NCBI RefSeq assembly: GCF_002341865.1
Contig: NZ_DDOV01000064.1
Location: forward strand, 12,677 to 19,405
DNA: 6,729 nt
Source: Clostridium sp. UBA2485
Lineage (GTDB): Bacteria > Bacillota > Clostridia > Clostridiales > Clostridiaceae
Direction: 5' to 3'
This document shows, piece after piece, positions 1-5,266 of this stretch; positions within the stretch are counted from its first letter, which is position 1, and every line of letters begins with the position of its first letter. A program made the translations under genes and the position numbers. A model generated the notes under the pieces. That model was not told where the DNA came from, made no database searches, and saw nothing but the letters and a program-made list of their open reading frames with translations.

Positions 1-371
1 TTACTACTATTTTTTCTCTTTATAGCTCTAATTCTAGCTAATAATTCTTCAATTGCAAAAGGCTTTGTCATGTAATCATCAGCCCCAATATCTAACCCTG
101 TTACTTTATCTATAACACTATCTTTAGCTGTAAGCATTATAATTGGTACCTCACTAAAAGCTCTTACTCTTCTACAAACCTCCATGCCATTTAAACTTGG
201 AAGCATAACATCTAATATAACTAAGTTATATTCATTATTTTTTATTTTTTCTAAACCTTCTCTACCATCATAAACAGTTTCAACCTCGTAACCTTCATGC
301 ATTAATTCTAACTGAACAAATCTAGCAATTTGTTTTTCATCTTCAACGATCAATATTTTATACTCTTTCAT
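1..371 (-). CDS. OmpR-family response regulator, receiver domain (partial, runs off left edge)
   Basis: The 123 codons visible encode a complete CheY-like receiver domain. The acidic pair is E10-D11 (ILIVEDE), the phosphoacceptor is D54 (VILDVMLP), the switch threonine is T81 (IIMLTA) and the conserved lysine is K103 (MTKPF). The ADDYMTKPFAIEELLARIRA segment is typical of OmpR/PhoB regulators, so a winged-helix DNA-binding domain should follow beyond the window; this is inferred, not seen. The ATG at 371 is supported by AGGAGG at 380-385 with 8 nt spacing. That ribosome binding site overlaps the TAG stop of the upstream membrane-protein gene (384-386), so the two genes are almost certainly co-transcribed and probably translationally coupled. 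The role would be a phosphorylation-controlled transcription factor. The cognate kinase is not in view and may be encoded further left. The cut is the window edge, not a broken gene. Confidence 0.93.
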   Translation of the reverse strand, partial: MKEYKILIVEDEKQIARFVQLELMHEGYEVETVYDGREGLEKIKNNEYNLVILDVMLPSLNGMEVCRRVRAFSEVPIIMLTAKDSVIDKVTGLDIGADDYMTKPFAIEELLARIRAIKRKNSS

Positions 372-383
372 AACTTATCCCTC

Positions 384-1178
384 CTAGGTCAAATGTTTTT
401 TTCTATTTAAAAATGTATTTTTATTTTCTCTATATAATTGAAATACAAAAATTAATATTATAAAGAAAGATATGACTAACACTATACCCAAAACACAAAA
501 TATAGCTGCTATAATCCATATTATCATTCCAAAGTTCATACCACCAGTAAATGCTATTATTACAATCTTTCTATTGTTAATTTCATCATTAATCTCATGC
601 AATAAATATAATTGCTTAAAATTTTTCACTTCTTTATTACCTTTATCTTCTGAGCTTTTTAAGAATTGCTCGAATTCTTCTTCATAGAAATCTCCCCCTA
701 GAAAAAGCATATCTTCTATGTAAGATTTCACATAAATTATTTCAGGGTTATTACTACTATATAAGAATCCTCTATGAAGATAATCATTGTATTGATCCTC
801 TTCATAATTAGCATCTAAGCTTTTATCCAGTATGAACTTTCCATTCTTAGACAAATTGGAATTGCTATAGCTATATGTAATATTGTTTTTATTATCTAAA
901 ATAAGAATATCTTTTATGGAGCTAAAGCTTTCTCCAAGTTTTCTAGCATGGACTTTTAACCGTTCATTTGGCTCACTTTTTTTAATATCTCTATGTATGG
1001 CTTTATAATTATAAAAGGTTTTTACTCTATTTCTATTAAACCAAGGTATAATTGCACCAAAAAACATCACAGTTACTAAAAACAATATAGTAAAAGCTTT
1101 TAAATTGTTCTTAAGATTATTAAAGGCCTTTGTATGAAACAAATACTTATTAAATAAATCTTTTACTATTCGTATCAC
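384..1178 (-). CDS. two-helix membrane protein with extracytoplasmic sensor-like domain, upstream of response regulator
   Basis: 264 residues starting at GTG, with AGGAGG at 1187-1192 and 8 nt spacing. Residues 1-28 are a basic cytoplasmic segment and TM1 is about 29-46. Residues 50-205 are a hydrophilic, acidic extracytoplasmic domain. TM2 is about 216-246, followed by a short basic tail (RKKHLT). The stretch SSIKDILILDNKNNITYSYS (about 86-105) resembles the strand-turn-strand core of extracellular PAS/Cache-like sensor domains; this is an impression from pattern, not a profile match. The layout (TM, outer domain, TM) is that of the input half of a sensor histidine kinase, but there is no HAMP, H-box or ATPase domain before the stop. 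It is the first gene of an operon with an OmpR-type regulator 12 nt downstream. It could be an accessory ligand sensor for a kinase encoded further on, or the regulator's target. I do not recognise the family. Confidence 0.85.
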   Translation of the reverse strand: MIRIVKDLFNKYLFHTKAFNNLKNNLKAFTILFLVTVMFFGAIIPWFNRNRVKTFYNYKAIHRDIKKSEPNERLKVHARKLGESFSSIKDILILDNKNNITYSYSNSNLSKNGKFILDKSLDANYEEDQYNDYLHRGFLYSSNNPEIIYVKSYIEDMLFLGGDFYEEEFEQFLKSSEDKGNKEVKNFKQLYLLHEINDEINNRKIVIIAFTGGMNFGMIIWIIAAIFCVLGIVLVISFFIILIFVFQLYRENKNTFLNRKKHLT

Positions 1179-1207
1179 TTAGTACTCCTCCTATAACTCT
1201 TTCATTA

Positions 1208-1252
1208 ATTATATATTTTCCCCATTAAAACTGCATTAAAACCTAATTAAAT
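1208..1252 (-). promoter_or_regulatory. promoter with three 11-bp direct repeats (candidate OmpR-type regulator site)
   Basis: Read on the minus strand, three contiguous 11-mers occur: ATTTAATTAGG (1252-1242), TTTTAATGCAG (1241-1231) and TTTTAATGGGG (1230-1220). Six bases later comes a perfect -10 box TATAAT (1213-1208). There is no recognisable -35 at 16-18 bp; the repeats occupy that place. OmpR/PhoB-family regulators are known to bind direct repeats at 11-bp periodicity, with the last repeat about 10 bp before the -10. The operon driven here encodes such a regulator, so autoregulation is a natural inference. The start codon lies about 30 bp downstream of the -10 box. Confidence 0.55.
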
Positions 1253-1289
1253 ATAAATAAAGCATCTATATTATAGATGCTTTATTTAT
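1253..1289 (-). terminator. intrinsic terminator of the 150-residue protein gene (bidirectional structure)
   Basis: A perfect 18-bp inverted repeat has arms 1253-1270 and 1272-1289 and contains GCATCTATA/TATAGATGC. On the minus strand it overlaps the last codons and stop (1282-1284) of the gene it ends and is followed by an AT-rich, U-biased tract. On the plus strand it is followed by GTTTTTTATTTC, so it would also block transcription entering from the other side. Its left edge abuts the first 11-bp repeat of the next promoter, so termination and initiation signals are packed back to back. Confidence 0.75.
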
Positions 1290-1734
1290 GTTTTTTATTT
1301 CTTAATAAAATTTTACTAATTGCTATACATGTCACAGCAGTAGCAATTACTTTTGTAGCTATTTCTTTTTTATTTATTTTTCCTACTGGCTCCAAATTAT
1401 TTATAATTATTGCATCCTTTGAAGTACTCTGTGGATAAAGATATGCGCCTATCATACAAATATGTTGAAATCTTATTTCAGAAAAATTATCAATAAGACT
1501 ACTTAGAGATTTTAAAAAATATTCCTTATCCCATTCATTAATGGGTTTTAAAACCTCATTATTATGTTCATCCATTAAATCATCAATAAATTCTTCAGCA
1601 TATTTTTTAGCTCTTAATATTTCTCCTACATTTCCTGGATCTTTTCTTATATACTCAATTAACGCTGTTCTTACAGCTTCAACTTCTCCTAAAGATATGG
1701 CTTCTATTAAAGATGCCTCTGCTATAAATTCCAT
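1282..1734 (-). CDS. hypothetical protein, probably C-terminally membrane-anchored
   Basis: 150 residues with an ATG start at 1734, preceded by AGGAGG at 1744-1749 with 9 nt spacing. Residues 1-100 are a helical, acidic soluble domain (for example EAISLGEVEAVRTALIEYI and AKKYAEEFIDDLMDEHNNE) without an N-terminal signal. Residues 101-122 form a linker. Residues 125-144 (EIATKVIATAVTCIAISKIL) make a single hydrophobic helix followed by the strongly basic tail LRNKKHK, as in a tail-anchored or C-terminally inserted membrane protein with its soluble part in the cytoplasm. No catalytic motif or known domain is recognised. It is monocistronic: its own terminator lies at its 3' end and a divergent CBS-protein gene lies upstream across about 250 bp. 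Function unknown. Confidence 0.8.
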   Translation of the reverse strand: MEFIAEASLIEAISLGEVEAVRTALIEYIRKDPGNVGEILRAKKYAEEFIDDLMDEHNNEVLKPINEWDKEYFLKSLSSLIDNFSEIRFQHICMIGAYLYPQSTSKDAIIINNLEPVGKINKKEIATKVIATAVTCIAISKILLRNKKHK

Positions 1735-1771
1735 TATTAAAAACCTCCTAATAAAATTTAACCTTAATATT

Positions 1772-1777
1772 ATTATA
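1772..1777 (-). promoter_or_regulatory. candidate -10 box for the 150-residue protein gene
   Basis: TATAAT is read on the minus strand at 1777-1772, about 38 bp before the start codon, in a position that suits transcription of the gene. At 16-18 bp upstream the hexamers are only AT-rich and match TTGACA poorly. In such AT-rich DNA a lone -10 is weak evidence. Confidence 0.3.
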
Positions 1778-1911
1778 ATCTAATATTCATCTAGTAAAAT
1801 ATATTTTAAATATAACTTATATCTACTATTTATGAAAGTCTTATAAAACTAATTATAATGCCTTAGTATAAATTAGTAAATACTTCTAATTTAAATCGTT
1901 TTGTAACAATA

Positions 1912-1941
1912 TTGACATATAGAATGATATAATAGTATATA
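1912..1941 (+). promoter_or_regulatory. sigma-A-type promoter of the CBS-protein gene
   Basis: A perfect -35 TTGACA (1912-1917) is followed after 18 bp by TATATA (1936-1941; GTATAT one base earlier gives a 17-bp spacer). Transcription would start near 1949, giving a leader of about 40 nt to the ATG at 1992. A closer TATAAT at 1928-1933 is only 10 bp from the -35 and cannot pair with it. Confidence 0.6.
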
Positions 1942-1991
1942 TAAGAACAAATTAAAAATAAGTAATATAATATTAATTGGAGGATGATCCC

Positions 1992-2450
1992 ATGAATGTT
2001 GCTTTTTTTCTTACTCCAAAAAGTGAGGTAATACATGAAAAGGTAAATTCAACAATGAGAAGAGCTATGGAACGTATGGAATATCATAGATATACAGCTA
2101 TTCCTTTAGTAGATGAAAAAGGCAGATATGTTGGTACATTAACCGAAGGGGATATTTTATGGAAATTTAAAAATGATCCTGATATAACCCTAAAAGACAC
2201 TGAAAAGGTGTTAATTAGAGATATACCAAGAAATGTTCGAAATAAAGCAGTGTCAATAAACTCTGACATTGAGAGTCTAATACTGGTTGCTAAATCTCAA
2301 AATTTTGTACCTGTTGTAGATGATTCTAATATTTTTATTGGCATAATTAAAAGAAGTGATATAATATCCTATTGTTATAATAGAATATTCAACGAAGATA
2401 AATTTAAAAACCTTCCTACCTATGAAATTTTAGATGAAATAGCTAATTAA
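1992..2450 (+). CDS. CBS-domain pair protein (stand-alone, DarB/CbpB-like size)
   Basis: 152 residues made almost wholly of two CBS motifs: CBS1 about residues 10-60 (YTAIPLVDEKGRYVGTLTEG) and CBS2 about 75-130 (FVPVVDDSNIFIGIIKRSDI). Each ends in the usual hydrophobic-G-hydrophobic strand followed by a helix-starting D. Such tandem pairs form a Bateman module that binds adenine nucleotides; in Bacillus, similarly sized stand-alone pairs (DarB/CbpB) bind cyclic di-AMP and act on partner proteins. The ligand here is not readable from the sequence, and there is no fused enzyme or DNA-binding domain. An in-frame TTG at 1977 would extend the N-terminus, but it precedes and touches the ribosome binding site GGAGG (1979-1983). 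The ATG at 1992, 8 nt after that site, is the credible start. It is cytosolic and appears monocistronic. Confidence 0.9.
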   Translation: MNVAFFLTPKSEVIHEKVNSTMRRAMERMEYHRYTAIPLVDEKGRYVGTLTEGDILWKFKNDPDITLKDTEKVLIRDIPRNVRNKAVSINSDIESLILVAKSQNFVPVVDDSNIFIGIIKRSDIISYCYNRIFNEDKFKNLPTYEILDEIAN

Positions 2451-2523
2451 TTACCTTAAAATTTAAAATATTTCGCTAAATTTCCAAAGGAATTTATTAA
2501 GAAACCTAGAATATATACTATAT

Positions 2524-2567
2524 AACGCCATAATCTAAAAATTCATGTATTAGATTATGGCGTTTTT
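2524..2567 (+). terminator. intrinsic terminator after the CBS gene / leader hairpin of the transporter gene
   Basis: A 15-bp perfect stem pairs 2524-2538 (AACGCCATAATCTAA) with 2550-2564, has an 11-nt loop, and is followed by T through 2567. It lies 73 bp past the CBS stop and only 32 bp before the transporter ATG. There is little room for a separate promoter after it, so it may also act in the transporter's leader. Confidence 0.8.
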
Positions 2568-2599
2568 CACTGTGGAATATAAGAAAAGGAAGTGATTTA

Positions 2600-3538
2600 A
2601 TGAAAGCTTTGAAGAACAAAAGTTTATTAGCAGATTTAGCTCTTTTATTAGTAGCAATCATATGGGGTGGAGGTTTTATTGCCGTAAAAGATTCTGTAAA
2701 TTTAATACCACCCTTTTATCAAATGACTATAAGATTTTTTCTCTCAACTGTTATAATGGCAATAATCTTTAATAAAAATTTTAAAAAAGCAACTAGAGCA
2801 GATTTTAAAATGGGAACTATAATAGGAATTTTTTTATTTCTAGGATTTGCACTTCAAACTGTAGGAATTGTTTATACTACTGCTAGCAAAAGTGCTTTTT
2901 TAACTGCAACTTACGTAGTACTTGTTCCTTTTTTAAATTGGGCTATTTTTAAATTAAAACCAGATAGATTTTCAGTTATTGGTGCAATTTTATGTTTAAT
3001 TGGTATTTCCTGCTTAACTCTTCAAGGAGGTTTGAATTTTAATGGCGGTGACATACTTACAATATTATGTGGTATAGGCTTTGCTGGACAAATTATTACC
3101 ATTGGTCTCTATACCAAAAGGACAGATCCTATAATATTAACTATTATTCAATTTGGGGTAGCTGCAATACTATCTTTTATTATGGCAATTTTCTTTGAAC
3201 CTTTACCTCAGTTTGAAACAAAATTAATACTGCCTATAGCATATATGGTTATATTCAGTACTACACTTTGCTTCATAATTCAAAATGTAGCTCAAAAATA
3301 TACAAGTTCTACTCATGCCGCTATAATACTCTCTTTAGAATGTTTATTTGGGTCATTGTTTTCAGTATTGATATTTGGAGATAAATTTACCTTCTCTATG
3401 ATCGTTGGCTGTATATTTATATTTATAGCAATAATCACCACTGAAACTAAATTAAGTTTTATATTTAAGAATAATAATTCAAAAGATCTTTTAGCTGATA
3501 AAGAACTAGAAGTGGCATCAGGTGAAAACATAGAATAG
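2600..3538 (+). CDS. EamA-family (drug/metabolite transporter superfamily) permease
   Basis: 312 residues with ten predicted membrane helices at about 10-28, 38-57, 70-92, 98-117, 124-142, 150-170, 178-198, 209-229, 239-259 and 265-284. They form two EamA repeats, 12-140 and 150-281. Typical signatures are present: LLLVAIIWGGGFIAVKDSV in TM1, TASKSAFLTATYVVLVPF at TM4, and the matching SSTHAAIILSLECLFGSLFS at TM9. Length and topology are normal for the family, which exports or imports small metabolites such as amino acids by secondary transport. The substrate cannot be told from the sequence. The C-terminal 25 residues are a polar, acidic tail. The ATG at 2600 is preceded by AGGAAGTGA (one mismatch to AGGAGGTGA). 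The gene stands alone between two hairpins, the second starting directly at its stop codon. Confidence 0.92.
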   Translation: MKALKNKSLLADLALLLVAIIWGGGFIAVKDSVNLIPPFYQMTIRFFLSTVIMAIIFNKNFKKATRADFKMGTIIGIFLFLGFALQTVGIVYTTASKSAFLTATYVVLVPFLNWAIFKLKPDRFSVIGAILCLIGISCLTLQGGLNFNGGDILTILCGIGFAGQIITIGLYTKRTDPIILTIIQFGVAAILSFIMAIFFEPLPQFETKLILPIAYMVIFSTTLCFIIQNVAQKYTSSTHAAIILSLECLFGSLFSVLIFGDKFTFSMIVGCIFIFIAIITTETKLSFIFKNNNSKDLLADKELEVASGENIE

Positions 3539-3566
3539 AAAAGCGTGACTAAAGGTCACGCTTTTT
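3539..3566 (+). terminator. intrinsic terminator of the EamA transporter gene
   Basis: The stem AAAAGCGTGAC (3539-3549) pairs with GTCACGCTTTT (3555-3565) around a 5-nt loop, with a T run to 3566, starting immediately after the TAG stop. On the minus strand the stem is also followed by CTTTTCTATT, so it may serve the convergent small membrane-protein gene whose stop lies about 60 bp away, where no other hairpin is evident. Confidence 0.88.
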
Positions 3567-3626
3567 AAACTAAAATGTTACATAACTTATAAAAACAATT
3601 GCTAGCCTTTAAGTTAAATTAATTCT

Positions 3627-3935
3627 CTATTCTTCCTTTTTATCTCTATAAATTTTATATGCCTCTTTAAAATGTTTCTTAAATCTTTTTACAAAATATA
3701 AGATAAAAAGTATTATAAAATCCACAGCTACTAATGAAACCATTAAATTTCTTAATTCGCTATTTTGCCTTACAGCAGGAATTAACCCTATAATTACACA
3801 AATTGGTACACCTATAACTATTATATATTTTATATTCTTATTTTCTTTATACTTATAAATACAATATCTTATCCATATTAAACAAGCAAAAGTGCCACAA
3901 ATTAGCGGCAAATAATCCTTCATAAATCCTTTCAT
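3627..3935 (-). CDS. small three-helix membrane protein, unknown function
   Basis: 102 residues with three predicted helices at about 7-27, 36-54 and 64-83, then a highly basic, amphipathic cytoplasmic tail (VKRFKKHFKEAYKIYRDKKEE). No conserved motif is recognised. The start is uncertain. The ATG at 3935 has GGGGG six bases upstream and AAAGGG directly abutting it, neither ideal. The ATG at 3923 (residue 5) has AAAGGA only 3 nt away. The upstream start is kept because the spacing is better and a good promoter lies just ahead. The gene is monocistronic, convergent with the transporter gene, and reads in the same direction as thiI but is separated from it by the thiI terminator. Confidence 0.7.
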   Translation of the reverse strand: MKGFMKDYLPLICGTFACLIWIRYCIYKYKENKNIKYIIVIGVPICVIIGLIPAVRQNSELRNLMVSLVAVDFIILFILYFVKRFKKHFKEAYKIYRDKKEE

Positions 3936-3962
3936 CCCTTTCCCCCAAAGTACCTATAGTTT

Positions 3963-3991
3963 ATTTTATATAGAAATCTTATATTTCTCAA
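3963..3991 (-). promoter_or_regulatory. promoter of the small membrane-protein gene
   Basis: On the minus strand the -35 is TTGAGA (3991-3986), the spacer is exactly 17 bp and the -10 is TAAAAT (3968-3963). The boxes match consensus at five of six positions each. The predicted transcript starts near 3956, giving a leader of about 20 nt before the ATG at 3935. This supports expression independent of the thiI operon. Confidence 0.6.
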
Positions 3992-4033
3992 GACTTTTGT
4001 ATATATAATTGTTTTTTATTAAACCTTCGGAAT

Positions 4034-4067
4034 GAAAAATTAGCGAACATTGTTCGCTGCTACAAAT
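4034..4067 (-). repeat. palindromic repeat copy A (core GCGAACANTGTTCGC)
   Basis: A perfect 8-bp inverted repeat around one base (AGCGAACA-T-TGTTCGCT, 4042-4058) is embedded in a longer unit. Read on the minus strand, 4067-4034 aligns without gaps to 6695-6728 on the plus strand, with 25 of 34 positions identical, including TTGTAG before and TT-rich sequence after the core. It lies directly downstream of the thiI terminator and upstream of the small membrane-protein promoter. Confidence 0.65.
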
Positions 4068-4070
4068 CTA

Positions 4071-4102
4071 TAAAAACCTCTCTTATACAAGAGAAGTTTT
4101 TA
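4071..4102 (-). terminator. intrinsic terminator of the desulfurase-thiI operon
   Basis: Arms 4071-4084 and 4089-4102 pair over 14 bp around a 4-nt loop. The single non-Watson-Crick position is a C-A mismatch on the plus strand but a G-U wobble in minus-strand RNA, so the hairpin is better formed in the thiI transcript. There it ends in GGTTTTTATAG. It starts about 21 bp past the thiI stop. Confidence 0.82.
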
Positions 4103-4123
4103 TAATAATCATCTAAATTCATA

Positions 4124-5266
4124 TTAGTTGTATACTTCCATTCCTTCTATAGCTTTTTCTACCAATTCATCTATATCAAGTATAGATTCAGATTTTATAA
4201 TTTCATCTAATCTAGGTTTAGTTTTAGGATGTTTAGGTACAAAGATTGTACAACAATCCTCATAAGGTAATATAGATGTTTCATAGGTATCTATGTCTCT
4301 TGCAATATCCATAATATCTATTTTGTCCATAGCAATTAGCGGTCTAAACACCGGTCTATCTGAACAATTATCACTTACTACCAAAGCCTCCATAGTTTGT
4401 GAGGCTACCTGACCAACACTTTCCCCAGTAGTTACAGAATTAATATTATATTTCTCTGCTAATTTACAAGCAAGTCTCATCATAAATCTTCTCATTATTA
4501 TTGTTAATTCATCTTCTCTACATTTTTCAATAATTTCTAATTGAATATCAGTAAAAGGAACCACATATAGATTTAATTTGCCTGTATAGTTTTTTAATAT
4601 ATTTGCTAAAGTCTTCACTTTATCTTTAGCTCTTTCACTTGTATAAGGATGACTATGATAATAAACAGCATGAAGTTCTACACCTCTACGTGCCATTAAA
4701 TATCCTGCTACAGGAGAATCTATTCCTCCTGATAACATAAGCATAGTACTTCCATTAATTCCATAAGGAAGTCCTCCTACTGCCTTAACTTTTTTAGAGA
4801 TAACATAAGCATTTTTTCTTATTTCTATATTTAACAAAAATTCAGGTTTCTTTACATCAACAGTAATTCCATCTAAATTTTCCAATATGTAAGCTCCTAC
4901 TTCTCTACTAACTTCCATAGAGTTTAGTGTAAATTCTTTATTTGCTCTATTTGTTTCAACCTTAAAAGTTTTTCCCACAGCATTCTTCATAACCTCTAAT
5001 GCTACCTTAGATATTGATTCCATATCAGCAGTGGTTTCTTCCACTATACAAACTTCCATCACTCCAAAAACCTTTTTAACTCTCTCTATAATTTCATCTA
5101 AATTTTCAGAGTATATAAACCATCTGCCACTATCTTCAACAAATTCATAATTTAATTCTTCAAGTACATGTTTAATATTATCCTTTAATCTTCTTTCAAA
5201 TTTTCCTCTATTTAACCCCTTTAAAAAAATTTCTGAAGCATACTTAACTAATAATAGTTTTCTCAC
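4124..5266 (-). CDS. thiI: tRNA 4-thiouridine synthase ThiI (no rhodanese domain)
   Basis: 380 residues. The order is an N-terminal ferredoxin-like domain (about 1-60), a THUMP domain (about 60-165; it contains FKVETNRANKEFTLNS) and a PP-loop ATPase domain from about 172. The PP-loop is SGGIDSP (179-185), and TTGESVGQVASQT (279-291) and PYEDCCTIFVPKHPKTKP (334-351) are typical ThiI segments. The enzyme adenylates U8 of tRNA and replaces its oxygen with sulfur. E. coli ThiI has an extra C-terminal rhodanese domain; this protein stops after the PP-loop domain, as in Bacillus, where the neighbouring NifS-type desulfurase NifZ passes sulfur to ThiI. The start is GTG at 5266, with AGGAGG at 5275-5280 lying inside the desulfurase's last codons. 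The GTG overlaps that gene's TGA as GTGA, implying translational coupling. C338/C339 are candidates for the persulfide-accepting or disulfide-forming cysteine, by position only. Confidence 0.96.
   Translation of the reverse strand: MRKLLLVKYASEIFLKGLNRGKFERRLKDNIKHVLEELNYEFVEDSGRWFIYSENLDEIIERVKKVFGVMEVCIVEETTADMESISKVALEVMKNAVGKTFKVETNRANKEFTLNSMEVSREVGAYILENLDGITVDVKKPEFLLNIEIRKNAYVISKKVKAVGGLPYGINGSTMLMLSGGIDSPVAGYLMARRGVELHAVYYHSHPYTSERAKDKVKTLANILKNYTGKLNLYVVPFTDIQLEIIEKCREDELTIIMRRFMMRLACKLAEKYNINSVTTGESVGQVASQTMEALVVSDNCSDRPVFRPLIAMDKIDIMDIARDIDTYETSILPYEDCCTIFVPKHPKTKPRLDEIIKSESILDIDELVEKAIEGMEVYN

Noticed and set aside
472..687. Plus-strand open frame opposite the membrane-protein gene, and similar antisense frames at 1541-1783, 2084-2269, 3313-3531 and 6295-6504
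   Set aside because: They lack proper ribosome binding sites, have low-complexity translations and lie opposite well-supported genes.
384..1178. Frameshifted or truncated histidine kinase
   Set aside because: No H-box, N-box or G-box residues appear around the stop, and the next gene starts 12 nt later with its own ribosome binding site and a full receiver domain. The protein ends cleanly after TM2 with a basic tail.
1912..1933. TTGACA paired with the nearest TATAAT as a promoter
   Set aside because: The spacer is only 10 bp; the same -35 pairs with TATATA at 18 bp instead.
1977..1991. TTG start giving the CBS protein five extra residues
   Set aside because: The GGAGG ribosome binding site overlaps this codon, so a ribosome could not use both; the ATG at 1992 has correct 8-nt spacing.
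3595..3605. ACAATTGCTAG shared with the hairpin at 6679-6689
   Set aside because: An 11-base match in AT-rich DNA is expected by chance at this window size, and the flanks do not match or fold similarly.
4042..4058. Possible LexA (SOS) box in the GCGAACATTGTTCGC palindrome
   Set aside because: Gram-positive LexA sites need GAAC-N4-GTTC; here and at 6704-6720 the spacing is N3. The copies also lie at the 3' side of hairpins rather than over promoters of repair genes.
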